The notes: generated by a model not told the origin, from the letters alone. Shown: positions 32,385-41,977, counted from the stretch's first letter. The stretch is DNA of 64,000 nucleotides from Phycisphaerales bacterium UBA2421 (GCA_002343075.1 DDRH01000022.1:1-64000); one strand, 5' to 3'. Numbers and translations: made by a program.

Positions 32385-32999
32385 TCAACCCGCCGAGGCA
32401 TATTGCCTGCGCGCGGCGTCGAGTTGTCGTCGGGCGGCCTGCCACTGGGCGCTCTGGGTGACGCGCGCCTGCGCCTCCTCGCGCAGCAGTCGCAGGCGCA
32501 TATTGGCGTCGATCAATGCGTAGCGAGCGCTTTCGACGGCGGGATCCTGGGCGAGGGCTGCGGTTCGAACCTCGGTCTGCTCAGCACGAATGGCCATGAC
32601 CTCGGTCGCCGCGGCGAAAATCTGGGCATCGGTGATGCCGGGCCGGGCGTGGAGACTTTCGACATTCGCGACCGCGGCCTGAAGTTTGATATCGAGCGCG
32701 ATGAATTCGCGCGACGCCTCGACTCCTGCGACGACCTTCGCGACCGCTCGCTGATGATCGGCATGTGCGCTGCGAAGGGCGTCGATTGCATCGGCAAACT
32801 CGGGCGAGGCTTCGATGTGCCGCCGGGCTTCGATGGCGGCACGGCGCAGTTCGGCCTTGGCAAGGTCGATCTGCCGAGAAGCCGCGTTGACGGCAGCCCA
32901 GTTAATTCGGGTGCCCGCGTCGGCGACCGATGCCCCGCCGAGCGCGACAATGCCTGCCACGGCCATCGCGAGGAAGTTGGAAGATAGTCTGCGTCGCAT
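32385..32999 (-). CDS. Secreted helical (coiled-coil) protein, unknown
   Basis: The 204-residue protein has a signal peptide (MRRRLSSNFLAMAVAGIVAL, then SVADAG). The mature part is almost entirely Ala, Glu, Arg and Leu, with heptad-like spacing: QIDLAKAELRRAAIEARRHI, HADHQRAVAKVVAGVEASRE and NMRLRLLREEAQARVTQSAQ. A long helical hairpin or coiled coil is expected, perhaps a periplasmic or extracytoplasmic structural protein. No enzyme motif is seen. It is convergent with the TMTC-like gene. The family is not recognised. Confidence 0.6.
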   Translation of the reverse strand: MRRRLSSNFLAMAVAGIVALGGASVADAGTRINWAAVNAASRQIDLAKAELRRAAIEARRHIEASPEFADAIDALRSAHADHQRAVAKVVAGVEASREFIALDIKLQAAVANVESLHARPGITDAQIFAAATEVMAIRAEQTEVRTAALAQDPAVESARYALIDANMRLRLLREEAQARVTQSAQWQAARRQLDAARRQYASAG

Positions 33000-33153
33000 T
33001 ACTTCACTACAATAATCGCCATTCGGACTCGCCAGCTTGAAAGCTCGCCGGTGCCGGTGGAGCGAATGAACATGAGTGATGGTATGGACTGAGCACCGTC
33101 AAGCCCAGAAAAATTGCAAGCGTTTTTTGGAATCGGTCGAAAAGGGTGAATCT

Positions 33154-33381
33154 ATGCGTAAGTGGTTGTCACGACTGACTTTCAGCTTCCTGATCGTGGC
33201 GGCGGCGTGTGGATTTGAACTTTCTGAAGGGCTGCAAAACCGCCGACCGGGAAGGCCCGGTTGGCAGAATGTAGCGCTTGGAGCGGCAGCAGTGGGGGCA
33301 TTTGCAGCGTTTCTGGCCAGCGTGCGCATCCGGCATAGTCGGAATGACCCGTCGAGCGATCGTTTTGACGACCCGAGGTGA
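33154..33381 (+). CDS. Small membrane protein, unknown
   Basis: The 75-residue protein has two hydrophobic segments: LTFSFLIVAAACGFELSEG (about 8-26) and NVALGAAAVGAFAAFLASVR (about 39-58), with a basic loop (NRRPGRPGWQ) between them and a charged tail. The ATG at 33154 follows AAAGGGTGA; an upstream in-frame ATG at 33076 would add a charged leader. It is 84 bases before mnmG on the same strand. I do not recognise a family. Confidence 0.5.
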   Translation: MRKWLSRLTFSFLIVAAACGFELSEGLQNRRPGRPGWQNVALGAAAVGAFAAFLASVRIRHSRNDPSSDRFDDPR

Positions 33382-33465
33382 TCCCGCGATACCGCGCCGG
33401 TGCTCGGCGCGCAGAACGGGCTCGGGCTTTTATGCAGCCCCCGGGGCTTCTATCATTGGCGTATC

Positions 33466-35481
33466 GTGCGAACGGATTTTGATGTCATCGTGATCGGCGG
33501 CGGGCATGCGGGTGCCGAGGCGGCGTGGGCTGCTTCCCGGCTTGGTGCGCGGACCGCACTGGTGACGCTGGACGCAACAAAAATCGGCGCGATGAGCTGC
33601 AATCCGGCGATCGGCGGGCTTGCCAAGGGGCAGATGGTGCGCGAAATCGATGCGCTTGGCGGACTGATGGGCCTCGCGATCGACAATTCGGGCATCCAAT
33701 TCCGTATGCTCAACCGCAGCAAAGGCCCGGCCGTATGGGGACCGCGCGCGCAGGCTGACAAATACAAGTACGCTGCAGAGGTTCAGCGTTTACTGTCGAC
33801 GTGTTGCAACCTCACTGTCGTCAAGGGAGAAGTTGCGGAGATTGAAACGCACAATCGTGGCACTGGCTTTCAGCCTGTGATGAATTGTGGCACGGGCTTC
33901 CAGCCCGTGATCCCTAGTTCTGCGAGTCAAATCGGTCTTTGTGCTAGCGCAGAACAACATGGGCTGGATGCCCATGCCACGGTGACCGGCATTCGGCTCG
34001 CCGACGGAACGCTGCTGCGCGCGCGATCGGTCGTCGTCACCACCGGCACATTCTTGCGCGCGCTAATGCACACCGGCGAGCGGAAAACAGAAGGCGGGCG
34101 CGTGGGGGAAGCGGCTGCGAAGGGCCTATCGGGCTGCCTCGCGCGGCTCGGCCTCGAGCTTGGTCGATTGAAGACCGGCACTCCCCCACGGCTGCATCGC
34201 GATACGATCGACTTCGCCCGTTTCGAGAGCCAGGCCGGGGATGATCCACCGCTCCCTTTCTCGTTTCTGAATGAGTACCGCGCGGCCACCGAAACAGTAG
34301 GCGGGGGGCATGGGTGGTCGCCGCCATTGCCGCAGATTCAATGTTGGCTCGGCGCGACCAATTCCCGGATCCACGAGATCATCCGGGCGAATCTGCACCG
34401 GGCGCCGATGTATTCCGGGCAGATCAACTCCACCGGCCCGCGGTATTGCCCGAGCATCGAGGATAAGGTGGTGCGCTTTGCAGAAAAGCTCTCGCACCAG
34501 ATTTTCCTGGAGCCTGAAGGGTTGGACACACCGGAGATCTACGTCAACGGCATCAGCACCAGCCTCCCCGCCGACGTGCAGGAACAGATTATTCCTCTGA
34601 TCGATGGGCTGGAAAAGGCGAAGATCCTCCGACACGGCTACGCGGTGGAGTATGACATGGTCTGGCCGACCCAAATCCGCGCCACGCTTGAGACGAAGCG
34701 AATCGGTGGGTTGTATCTTGCCGGGCAAATCAACGGCACCAGCGGCTATGAAGAAGCCGGCGCGCAGGGGCTGATGGCCGGAATCAACGCAGCGCGTCGC
34801 GCGCTCTGGGCCGAATCTGGGGCGGCCGATGCTGCAGCACCGGATTTTATCCTAGGAAGGGATCAGGCGTACATCGGCGTGCTCATTGATGATCTGGTCA
34901 CTAAGCCACCGACGGAACCCTATCGCATGTTCACGAGCCGAGCTGAGCATCGGCTGGCGCTGCGCAGCGACAACGCGGATGGCCGATTAACTCCGCTCGG
35001 CCGCGAGCTGGGTTTGGTCGACGATGGACGATGGTCTGCATTCGAGTCGCGCCGTCTCAAGCTGGACGGAGCAGTGGCAGAGTTGAAGGCGTGTCGGGTT
35101 TCCGGCACCTCGGGCTACGAATGGCTGCGACGTGAGGGGAACGACATCCAAGGCTTGAAGGCAAACCTGGCGGGCACGTCGGCATCCGCAAGTTCGATTG
35201 AAGCCTTGGACAATCAGACGGCGTGGCTGATCGAGGTTCGCGCGAAATATGACGGGTATATCAAGCGGCAGGACGCCGAAATCAGCCGATTTGCAAAGAT
35301 GGAGGCCAAGCTCATCCCGCAAAATCTGGATTATGCAAAGGTCGCCGGTTTGCGAAATGAGGCACGCCAAAAACTGATCACATTCACCCCGCGATCGCTG
35401 GGGCAGGCACTGCGCATCAGCGGGATCACCCCGGCAGATGTCACGCTGGTGGCGATTCATATGCAGCGGGGCGAATGTTAA
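33466..35481 (+). CDS. mnmG: tRNA uridine-5-carboxymethylaminomethyl modification enzyme MnmG
   Basis: The 671-residue flavoprotein contains FDVIVIGGGHAGAEAAWAAS, MSCNPAIGGLAKGQMVREID and PAVWGPRAQADK, all MnmG signatures. Later motifs are TEGGRVGEAAAKGLSG, LKTGTPPRL, GPRYCPSIEDKVVRFAEK, GYAVEYDMVWPTQI and GQINGTSGYEEAGAQGL. With MnmE it builds the cmnm5U34 wobble modification in tRNA. Typical length is about 620-630. The excess matches an in-frame insertion at residues about 131-172 that is made of palindromic repeat units. The GTG at 33466 gives the usual VRTDFDVIVIGGG start, with TATCAT nine bases upstream and no Shine-Dalgarno site, possibly leaderless. The C-terminal ALRISGITPADVTLVAIHMQ is complete. 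Confidence 0.93.
   Translation: MRTDFDVIVIGGGHAGAEAAWAASRLGARTALVTLDATKIGAMSCNPAIGGLAKGQMVREIDALGGLMGLAIDNSGIQFRMLNRSKGPAVWGPRAQADKYKYAAEVQRLLSTCCNLTVVKGEVAEIETHNRGTGFQPVMNCGTGFQPVIPSSASQIGLCASAEQHGLDAHATVTGIRLADGTLLRARSVVVTTGTFLRALMHTGERKTEGGRVGEAAAKGLSGCLARLGLELGRLKTGTPPRLHRDTIDFARFESQAGDDPPLPFSFLNEYRAATETVGGGHGWSPPLPQIQCWLGATNSRIHEIIRANLHRAPMYSGQINSTGPRYCPSIEDKVVRFAEKLSHQIFLEPEGLDTPEIYVNGISTSLPADVQEQIIPLIDGLEKAKILRHGYAVEYDMVWPTQIRATLETKRIGGLYLAGQINGTSGYEEAGAQGLMAGINAARRALWAESGAADAAAPDFILGRDQAYIGVLIDDLVTKPPTEPYRMFTSRAEHRLALRSDNADGRLTPLGRELGLVDDGRWSAFESRRLKLDGAVAELKACRVSGTSGYEWLRREGNDIQGLKANLAGTSASASSIEALDNQTAWLIEVRAKYDGYIKRQDAEISRFAKMEAKLIPQNLDYAKVAGLRNEARQKLITFTPRSLGQALRISGITPADVTLVAIHMQRGEC
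33857..33980 (+). repeat. Palindromic repeat array inserted in frame in mnmG
   Basis: Two left-type arms in tandem (33857-33879 and 33887-33909; core GGCACGGGCTTCCAGCCCG in the second) are followed 48 bases later by the inverted arm (33958-33980, GGGCTGGATGCCCATG). They are translated as GTGFQPV twice, then HGLDAHATV. It is the same family as 28791-28856 in the desaturase gene. The left arm is duplicated here. Confidence 0.85.
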
Positions 35482-35610
35482 TCGCGTTGTCGGGATCCGA
35501 TCCTGTTGTCCCAAATGAGACCGAGCCGCCGCTCCTTCCACAGCGACGGCCCGGTGCAGTTGAGTCAATCCCGGAACCTGACGGAGCCGGGCTGAGGGTC
35601 GGTAAAACTC

Positions 35611-37755
35611 TTACGCGTGCCGACGGCGTCGCAGAAGGGCCGTCGTGCAAAGCGCGATCGCGCCCATCGCGGTCGGTTCGGGCACCGCTGAACGTGCAAG
35701 CGGCGTCGAAAGGCCGAAATTGGCCGCTAGCGCGGTAAAATCGTCGAGGTTGACAGTTCCAGAGTAATTGAAGTCACCCTGGCCCCACCCGCCGGCATTT
35801 CCGAAGTTGGAAGCCAGTGCTGTGAAGTCGTCAAGCGTGACGCTGCCGCTGAGATTGGCATCGCCATAACGAACATGGGCGACGGTAAAGTTGCCCACCC
35901 CGTCGTCGTTCCAACCGAGGCCGGTCACGCCGGAAATGGCGGTCGAAGAGCGCACGTTTCCTGTCGCAAAGTTGCCCGCAAACCCCGGAGCCAGAATCGT
36001 GTTGACGATGCCTTGGGTTCCGAAGGCGGGTGATGTTCCGCCGGTGTAGTCAAAAATGAGCTTGCCCTTCTGCAGGTCGGCCCCGGCGCCGTCTCGGATG
36101 ACATCTTCCGCGTTGGTGTTAACTGAGAGCACGCCGCCGTTGATGACAGTCCCGCCGGTGTAGGAGTTGTTGGCGGTGAGGGTGGCGACCCCGGCACCAG
36201 TCTTGATGAGGGTGGCAGCGCCGCCGCTGTCAGCGAGAACGGCACTTGCACTAAATGTATCGCCGGCGGCGACGTTCAGCGTAAAGCTGGGCGCAGCAAC
36301 GGTGCTGGCGATTGTTGATCCGCCGGTAATCGCGCCCTTCGTGGCAACCACGGGGCCAAAGGTCTGCACGTTTGTGCCAGCGGTGCCAAACACATGAAGG
36401 GTGCCGCCGTTGATGTTGAGTGGGTTGCCGCTGCCGAAGACGTTATCTACGTCGCCAGCGAGGGTGCCTTGGTTGATGGTAACGGTTCCGACAAAGGTGT
36501 TAGCCGAATTGGCGAAGCGAAGTGTTCCCAAGCCTGTCTTCACGACGCCGCCATTGGCTCCGCCACCGATGACAAAGCCGTCCATGCGCAGATCGAAGCT
36601 GTTGAGGGGATTGCCCTTGGCAACATCAAAAGTTCGGGAGACGCTGCCGAGATCGAAGTTGCTGTTGCTTGCCCCGATTCGAATTGCCGGTGTATCGGCA
36701 TCGGCCGAGAGCTTCACCCCGCCTTCGCCGGCCACGGTGCCTGTGAGCGTGAGCGGGAGGCGTGCCATGACGACGGTTCCACCGCCGACCCCGCCGGGGA
36801 AATTCAGGTGCAGCGACGGGCCATTCGTACTGGCGACATTCATCGTCGTCGCACTTGCCGATGAAGCGTTGACTGCACCACCCGGATTGATCGTGATCTT
36901 GTTGACTGTTGTTCCGACAACGCTGTTGCGCAGCAGGCCGGTGTTATTGACAATGTAATGTGAGTTGGGGGAGAACCCGCCAAGCCCATCCGCTCCGTCG
37001 GAAGCGCGCAGGATCCCGGCGTTGATGATTGTGTCGCCCGAGTAAGTGTTGGCGGCGAGGGTGCCCTGGTTCATTTCCCATGTTCCCGGGCCGTTCTTGA
37101 CGACACTGACGATAGCCCCGCCGGGGCCATCGGTGATGGAGCTTTCGATCTCACAACGAGACGAGGCGGCGGCACCGTGGACGCCGTCAAATATAATGGT
37201 GGTCGGCGCGCCCGCGCCGGCGGTGATGTTGCCGAAAAGCTGAATGCCGGGGAGCGAATCGGTGACGCTGCCCGATTGGCAGTCGAAAGTGAAACTGGTG
37301 CCGGTCAAGACCATCGGCGCGTGGACGACGGCCATATTGGTCGTGCCCGATCCAATCACGGTCGCAGCGGTGCGCAGGAATCCGCCGCCACTGAGGTACA
37401 GCGGGTTGCCTGCGTTCACGCCGGCATCGCCGATTGTGTGGTTTATCTGCACGCCGGCATCGGGAACGATGTTCTCGAAGAGGATCGAGCGTATGTTGCG
37501 ATTGGCATCCACACCAACCACCCGCAGCGCCGGGACGCCGGTGAAGACTGCGGTATCGGTTGAAGTTCCTGCGGCACCGCTGGTGTTGCCTGGCACGCTT
37601 CCGTCGACCCAGTTGCCCGCCGAAGGCCAGAGGCCGTCGCCGGTCCCGGCCCATGTTCCGTCTGCCGCCGAGGCGATCGACGCGACGGTGGCCATCGCGC
37701 TGGCGGCGATGATCGCTTTCATTACTCTAAGACGCTGATTTGGACGCGCATTCAT
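35611..37755 (-). CDS. Secreted beta-strand-repeat (autotransporter-associated type) protein with dockerin-like pair and PEP-CTERM tail
   Basis: The 714-residue protein has a signal peptide (RVMKAIIAASAMATVASIAS) and a start GTWAGTGDGLWPSAGNWVDG typical of planctomycete autotransporter-associated repeat proteins. The body has several copies of the repeat VKNGPGTWEMNQ..., VKTGLGTLRFANSANTFVGT and IKTGAGVATLTANNSYTGGT with VINGGVLSVN. Near the end come two Ca-loop units: GDANLSGSVTLDDFTALAS and GDFNYSGTVNLDDFTALAA, then a PEP-CTERM tail VPEPTAMGAIALCTTALLRR. It probably forms an extracellular beta-helix anchored or sorted by exosortase. Its ATG overlaps the stop of the pectate-lyase-like gene (ATGA) and has GGAGG upstream, so the two are coupled. 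Confidence 0.85.
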   Translation of the reverse strand: MNARPNQRLRVMKAIIAASAMATVASIASAADGTWAGTGDGLWPSAGNWVDGSVPGNTSGAAGTSTDTAVFTGVPALRVVGVDANRNIRSILFENIVPDAGVQINHTIGDAGVNAGNPLYLSGGGFLRTAATVIGSGTTNMAVVHAPMVLTGTSFTFDCQSGSVTDSLPGIQLFGNITAGAGAPTTIIFDGVHGAAASSRCEIESSITDGPGGAIVSVVKNGPGTWEMNQGTLAANTYSGDTIINAGILRASDGADGLGGFSPNSHYIVNNTGLLRNSVVGTTVNKITINPGGAVNASSASATTMNVASTNGPSLHLNFPGGVGGGTVVMARLPLTLTGTVAGEGGVKLSADADTPAIRIGASNSNFDLGSVSRTFDVAKGNPLNSFDLRMDGFVIGGGANGGVVKTGLGTLRFANSANTFVGTVTINQGTLAGDVDNVFGSGNPLNINGGTLHVFGTAGTNVQTFGPVVATKGAITGGSTIASTVAAPSFTLNVAAGDTFSASAVLADSGGAATLIKTGAGVATLTANNSYTGGTVINGGVLSVNTNAEDVIRDGAGADLQKGKLIFDYTGGTSPAFGTQGIVNTILAPGFAGNFATGNVRSSTAISGVTGLGWNDDGVGNFTVAHVRYGDANLSGSVTLDDFTALASNFGNAGGWGQGDFNYSGTVNLDDFTALAANFGLSTPLARSAVPEPTAMGAIALCTTALLRRRRHA

Positions 37756-40205
37756 TTCTTCCTCCGAAGCAAAACCGAACCAAGTAACAACACTCCCATT
37801 GCCGGCTCCGGTACGGCGCTGCTCCGCGGCAGGCCACCGGTTGCCGATTCGCCGAAGTTGGCGGCAAGCAGGGTAAAATCGTCGAGATTGATCTGTCCGT
37901 CGTAGTTGAAATCGCCTTGATGCCAGATGCCCGTACCCCCAAAGCTCGCCGCGAGCGCGGTGAAGTCATTGAGATCGACGGTGCCCGTCAAATCGGCATC
38001 GCCCTTGCGCGTGTAGCGAACCAGAACGCTGGTCGCATCCACCAACTGCCCCGCGAAAGAAGTGCGGTTGAGTATGGCGTTATCGGCATAACCCAGCGCG
38101 TGTGCCGCGTCGGCGGTGCTGCTCGTGATCTGGCCGGCGATGATCCTCGTGCGCGTGTCGGCTAACAGCGATCCGACAGTGGTGTAGTCGATCACCAGGG
38201 CGTTGTTGGTTAGATCGAGTTGCGAGCCTGCAGCGATGGAGAGCGACTTCACGACGCTGGTGCCATCGCTGGCTGCGGGCGCTGCACCGGGGATGAGCAC
38301 GACCGATCCAGCAGTGATGTTCAGGGCATTGGCGCGGATATTCTTCGTAGCCAACTGTCCGGCACCGTTCTTGGTGAGGTTCACCGCTGAGGCGGAAACG
38401 TCGCCCACGAGCAGGAGCGAGGACGCCGTGGCGACGTTGAAGTGTGTCGCATCGCTGAGCACGAGCGGCGCCGAGATCATGTGGGCACCCTGCGTCACGT
38501 TGACCGCGCCATAACCGCCGACGACATCGATTGTGATTGGGTTCACGCCCGCCAGGGCATATCCCATGTTGCTGTTGAAATTAAGCTGCGCCGCGGTGAT
38601 GGGCATATCGACGGAGACAGTGAGGGGCGCGGTGTTGCCGGCAGGGAATGTCGCCGAGGCAAGATTGCTGTTCGGTCGATCGCCCAGCCAGTTGATGTAG
38701 CCGGACCAGGTTCCGTTCACGTTTAAGTTCCAGGTGGCCTGCGCGGCAAGCTCGTTGAGATAGTTTTCGAGGTTGGTGTAGCCGTTGGCGTTGAAGACAT
38801 TGTTGTCGGCGACAGCGGGGTTGGTCCCACGGGCGGCTTCCCAGTGGTTGGGCATGCCATCGTTATCCGTATCCCACCCTGCCGGGCGGCTGACCATTGG
38901 CTGGGTGAGTAGCGAATTCCATTCTGCGGCCGGCGGGGCGGTAATGGGGGCGAAGCCGGTGTAGTTAAGCACATCGTTGATTAGCCGTTGATCGATCGCG
39001 TTGCGTGCCCACGGAAACGCGCCTGCGGATGCGATGACGCGTGCGTAGGCGTCTTCCGCAGAATCAACCGCGGTACCCGAGTGCGCGAACGGTGTCTCGC
39101 GGCGAAGATCGGTGTTTTGAGCGGTGTTGGTTGGCCAGGCAGATGTGGTGGTGCCGTTCCAGTTGGCGAGCATGCCCCAGCCGGTGTCCACGCCGTCGCG
39201 CGTTGCGCCGGCGGTGGAGTCAATCAGGTTGCCGCTTTGGTGCATTCCGATTTCGATGGGCGAGTTGCTTGCGTCACGCGTGAACGCGGTGGTGCGTTTG
39301 CTGCCTGCGGGGGTTGACGGGCCGGCAATGAAGTAATTGCCCATCATGTTCATGTTGACGTATTCGGTATTGCCTTCGCTGCTGCCGCCGGCGTAGCCGG
39401 CGCGGTCTGACCAGTTGTAGACGACGTTGTTGTTAAACTCGAAATTGAGCGTCTTTCCGTCGTAGGTTCCCGGCCGGGGATTGCGACTCTTCTGGTTGCT
39501 GTAGAAGTTGTGGCTGTAGCTCACGTTGGAATCAACATTCGGGCGGATGAGCGAGCCGTAGGCATGCGAGTTGGTGAGCGCTTCGCTCATCATCGAGTAC
39601 TGAATACTGACGTTGCTCGCCTTCTGGGTGACAGAGATGACTTCGTCTTCACTCCACGAGCCGGAGATGTGATCGATAAGAATGTTCGTTGTCGGGCCCG
39701 AACCCTTGATGCTCAGCGCATCCTCGCCATTACCGGTGCCTTTGCGGATGTTGAGATGCCGCATGACAATATTGCTGGTGGTCTTATTGCTGCTGCTGGT
39801 GATCTGGACGGTATCGCCAATGATAGTGATTGGCGTCGGCGCTGTTTGGCCAGCGATGGTGACGTTGCGAATGTTTTTGATGTCGAGTGTCTGACCTTCA
39901 TCAAGGTGAATCGTTCCGCCGACGTCGAAGACGATGGTGCGGCCGACACCGGGAACGGTCCCGCTGCCGGGAACGTGTTTTTCATACAATCCGTAAAAGA
40001 GTGAACCGGGGATGACGTGGCCGGGGTCGGGTTCGAGGTTGGTGACGCGATAAACGTCGCCGCCGCGGCCGCCGGTGGCACCTGCGGCAAAACCTTCGGC
40101 ACCGGGGAAAGCAGCGAGTGACACCTGCGCCGCGACGAGACCCGCTGCGGTTGCGAGGGCAACGCGCGCGAGGAAGGTATGGTGAGGGTGATTGCGAGTG
40201 TGCAC
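37752..40205 (-). CDS. Secreted pectate-lyase-like parallel beta-helix protein with dockerin-like pair and PEP-CTERM tail
   Basis: The 817-residue protein has a signal peptide (FLARVALATAAGLVAAQVSL) followed by AFPGAEGFAAGATGGRGGDV, the start of PL1/PL-like pectate lyases. The helix region has TIVFDVGGTIHLDEGQTLDI, NVTIAGQTAPTPITIIGD, NIVMRHLNIRKG and NILIDHISGSWSEDEVISV, the usual pectate-lyase ladder. Catalytic Arg and Ca ligands cannot be assigned safely by eye. After about residue 480 a WDTDNDGMPNHWEAARGTNP Ca-rich segment and a beta-repeat region lead to two units GDADLTGTVDLNDFTALAA and GDFNYDGQINLDDFTLLAA, then VPEPAMGVLLLGSVLLRRKK. It is likely extracellular and acts on pectin-like polyuronates. 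It is first in a coupled pair. Confidence 0.85.
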   Translation of the reverse strand: MHTRNHPHHTFLARVALATAAGLVAAQVSLAAFPGAEGFAAGATGGRGGDVYRVTNLEPDPGHVIPGSLFYGLYEKHVPGSGTVPGVGRTIVFDVGGTIHLDEGQTLDIKNIRNVTIAGQTAPTPITIIGDTVQITSSSNKTTSNIVMRHLNIRKGTGNGEDALSIKGSGPTTNILIDHISGSWSEDEVISVTQKASNVSIQYSMMSEALTNSHAYGSLIRPNVDSNVSYSHNFYSNQKSRNPRPGTYDGKTLNFEFNNNVVYNWSDRAGYAGGSSEGNTEYVNMNMMGNYFIAGPSTPAGSKRTTAFTRDASNSPIEIGMHQSGNLIDSTAGATRDGVDTGWGMLANWNGTTTSAWPTNTAQNTDLRRETPFAHSGTAVDSAEDAYARVIASAGAFPWARNAIDQRLINDVLNYTGFAPITAPPAAEWNSLLTQPMVSRPAGWDTDNDGMPNHWEAARGTNPAVADNNVFNANGYTNLENYLNELAAQATWNLNVNGTWSGYINWLGDRPNSNLASATFPAGNTAPLTVSVDMPITAAQLNFNSNMGYALAGVNPITIDVVGGYGAVNVTQGAHMISAPLVLSDATHFNVATASSLLLVGDVSASAVNLTKNGAGQLATKNIRANALNITAGSVVLIPGAAPAASDGTSVVKSLSIAAGSQLDLTNNALVIDYTTVGSLLADTRTRIIAGQITSSTADAAHALGYADNAILNRTSFAGQLVDATSVLVRYTRKGDADLTGTVDLNDFTALAASFGGTGIWHQGDFNYDGQINLDDFTLLAANFGESATGGLPRSSAVPEPAMGVLLLGSVLLRRKK

Positions 40206-41029
40206 GTAAGTGTTCCTCCGTGGCTAGTCGATCGATCAACTTTGAGATTGCCGTTGGGGTCCGCCAGAACCGCCGGTGCGCTGCTCCTTATGCGAGGGGC
40301 CGGACAAGAGTCCCTGCGCCTGCGAAGCTCCACGATGATAAGGTATCATGGCCCTTGCCGGATTTCCAAAAGATTATTTTGGCTCACTTGTAGCGATCCA
40401 CTGCTGCCCGGTGAGTTTGGGTAGAAAAAGCCGGCCGGGGAGGCAGCCGCCGAGCCTGCGAAAATTCAGAAAAAGCGTAGCAAAATCGCGATGAATGAAT
40501 TTCCGACCGCCTGGTTTCGTCGCAGGCGGTTGCGAGTCGGGCACCGTTTGAGGATTGCCGTGAAACCGAAAAAGCTTGCCGCAAGAGTGAAACGTGACGA
40601 GGTGATTTCCCGAACCGCCATGCGCATTTTTGCGGCAGATTGAGCCGCCGCGAGGCCGCGGCGCGGGTTGTAGGGAATGCTGCGGATCTGCGGATCGCGC
40701 GGTTCGGAGTCGAGCGATGCCTTCGTCGAACTTCAAAACTCGACCGGTGCACACGCGCGGCGTGGAGTCCCGGGGGCCGCCGTCGTATCGGGCATCCGCA
40801 ATTTCTGATAGCGATGGGTTGCGCCGAGGTGAAACATGGATGAAACGTGTGTTTTGTTGGCAAAAGCTCGGGAATCCGGCTGACGCGATATCGAAACATC
40901 ATGCGGCAAAACTGCAACTCATTTCCGTGGCACTTTGGCTTTCATGCTGTATGTTTCTGAGTTAGCGGAGCCGTCGCGGTGCGGCGGCTGACGAGCAATC
41001 GTTTCACATCTTTTTGGTTCGGAGGGTAC
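40206..41029 (+). other. Long intergenic region between divergent secreted-protein genes
   Basis: The 824-base gap separates the pectate-lyase-like gene (minus) and a PEP-CTERM gene (plus). Open frames of 126, 177 and 111 codons exist here, but none has a ribosome site or familiar composition; all read as Arg/Ser/Pro-rich noise. I see no RNA gene. The two promoters must lie here, and a regulator operator is likely, but no clear match to the GGTTTT repeat of 44548-44583 was found. Confidence 0.45.
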
Positions 41030-41977
41030 ATGTCTGGAAGAAACACTCACGGCTGGCAACGCGCGCTCATATGCGGCGCATCGTTGTTCTGCTTTACCTC
41101 GGCACTGCAAGCCGACGTACTCGTAAACGACACATGGCGCGACGGCACCGACGGCGATCCCGCTGCACCGGTCTATTCAGAAGCCGGCGTGGATGCCGAT
41201 GCCGATGGCGATCTTGAATCGGCCTGGTATCAAGGCGGCGCCGGCTCGCTCGACCCGGTTGGCGCGAACGGCCCACTGCGCGGCGACCTCGGTGTCGGTG
41301 GAACATCGTCGGCCTCATGGACAAGCTACTTCACGGCTGAAGGAAGCGAAGTGAATCTCGCGCAAGGCGAACGTGTCCGCGTCACATGGAACTTCGCTCT
41401 CAGCGGCGTGAACAATTCAAACACAAGCCAGAACTTCCGCGTGGCACTTGTCGATTCGCCCGCAGCCGCTCGGCTTGCGGCCAACGGCGCGCCCGGGTCG
41501 GGTGCTTACACCGGCTATGGCATGTTCATGAACATGGGTGGGACACTGGGCAACGCCAATCCGTTCCGTTTGATGGAGCGATCAGGAGCCAGCGGCGCGC
41601 TGCTCTCGGGCAGTGGCGACTGGTCCCCGTTGGCCAATGGAGCGACGTCGGGCAACGCAGGCTACGCGGCTGGCGTCGAGTATTCATTCATCATGGATAT
41701 TCTTCGTAACGGTTCCGATGCGATGGAAATCAACGTCTCCATGACCGGCGGCAACCTGAATAACTCGGGCACTGCTGCAGTGTCGTTCACCGATCCGACC
41801 GCCAACAATGGCGCGTATAGTTTTGATACTTTCGCCATCCGCCCGTCGGGCGCAACGACGACCGCTGCGGTGTTTGATACATCGCTGTTCAAGGTCGAGT
41901 ACTTCCCCATTCCTGAGCCGACCACGCTGAGCCTTCTGGCAGGTGTTGCGGCGATGGCGGTGCGTCGTCGTCGGTAA
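41030..41977 (+). CDS. Secreted PEP-CTERM protein, unknown
   Basis: The 315-residue protein has a signal peptide (RALICGASLFCFTSALQA, cleavage near residue 28). The body starts DVLVNDTWRDGTDGDPAAPV and includes DADADGDLESAWYQGGAGSL, with a jelly-roll-like beta pattern (SASWTSYFTAEGSEVNLAQG, GMFMNMGGTLGNANPFRLME). It resembles carbohydrate-binding or beta-sandwich PEP-CTERM proteins, but I cannot name the family. The tail FPIPEPTTLSLLAGVAAMAV then RRRR is a clear PEP-CTERM signal. GGAGGG four bases before the ATG fixes the start. A strong terminator follows. Confidence 0.82.
   Translation: MSGRNTHGWQRALICGASLFCFTSALQADVLVNDTWRDGTDGDPAAPVYSEAGVDADADGDLESAWYQGGAGSLDPVGANGPLRGDLGVGGTSSASWTSYFTAEGSEVNLAQGERVRVTWNFALSGVNNSNTSQNFRVALVDSPAAARLAANGAPGSGAYTGYGMFMNMGGTLGNANPFRLMERSGASGALLSGSGDWSPLANGATSGNAGYAAGVEYSFIMDILRNGSDAMEINVSMTGGNLNNSGTAAVSFTDPTANNGAYSFDTFAIRPSGATTTAAVFDTSLFKVEYFPIPEPTTLSLLAGVAAMAVRRRR

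Noticed and set aside
40384-40917. Minus-strand frame of 177 codons in the intergenic region before the PEP-CTERM gene
   Set aside because: The Arg/Ser/Pro-rich composition and lack of a ribosome site or domain suggest a chance frame.
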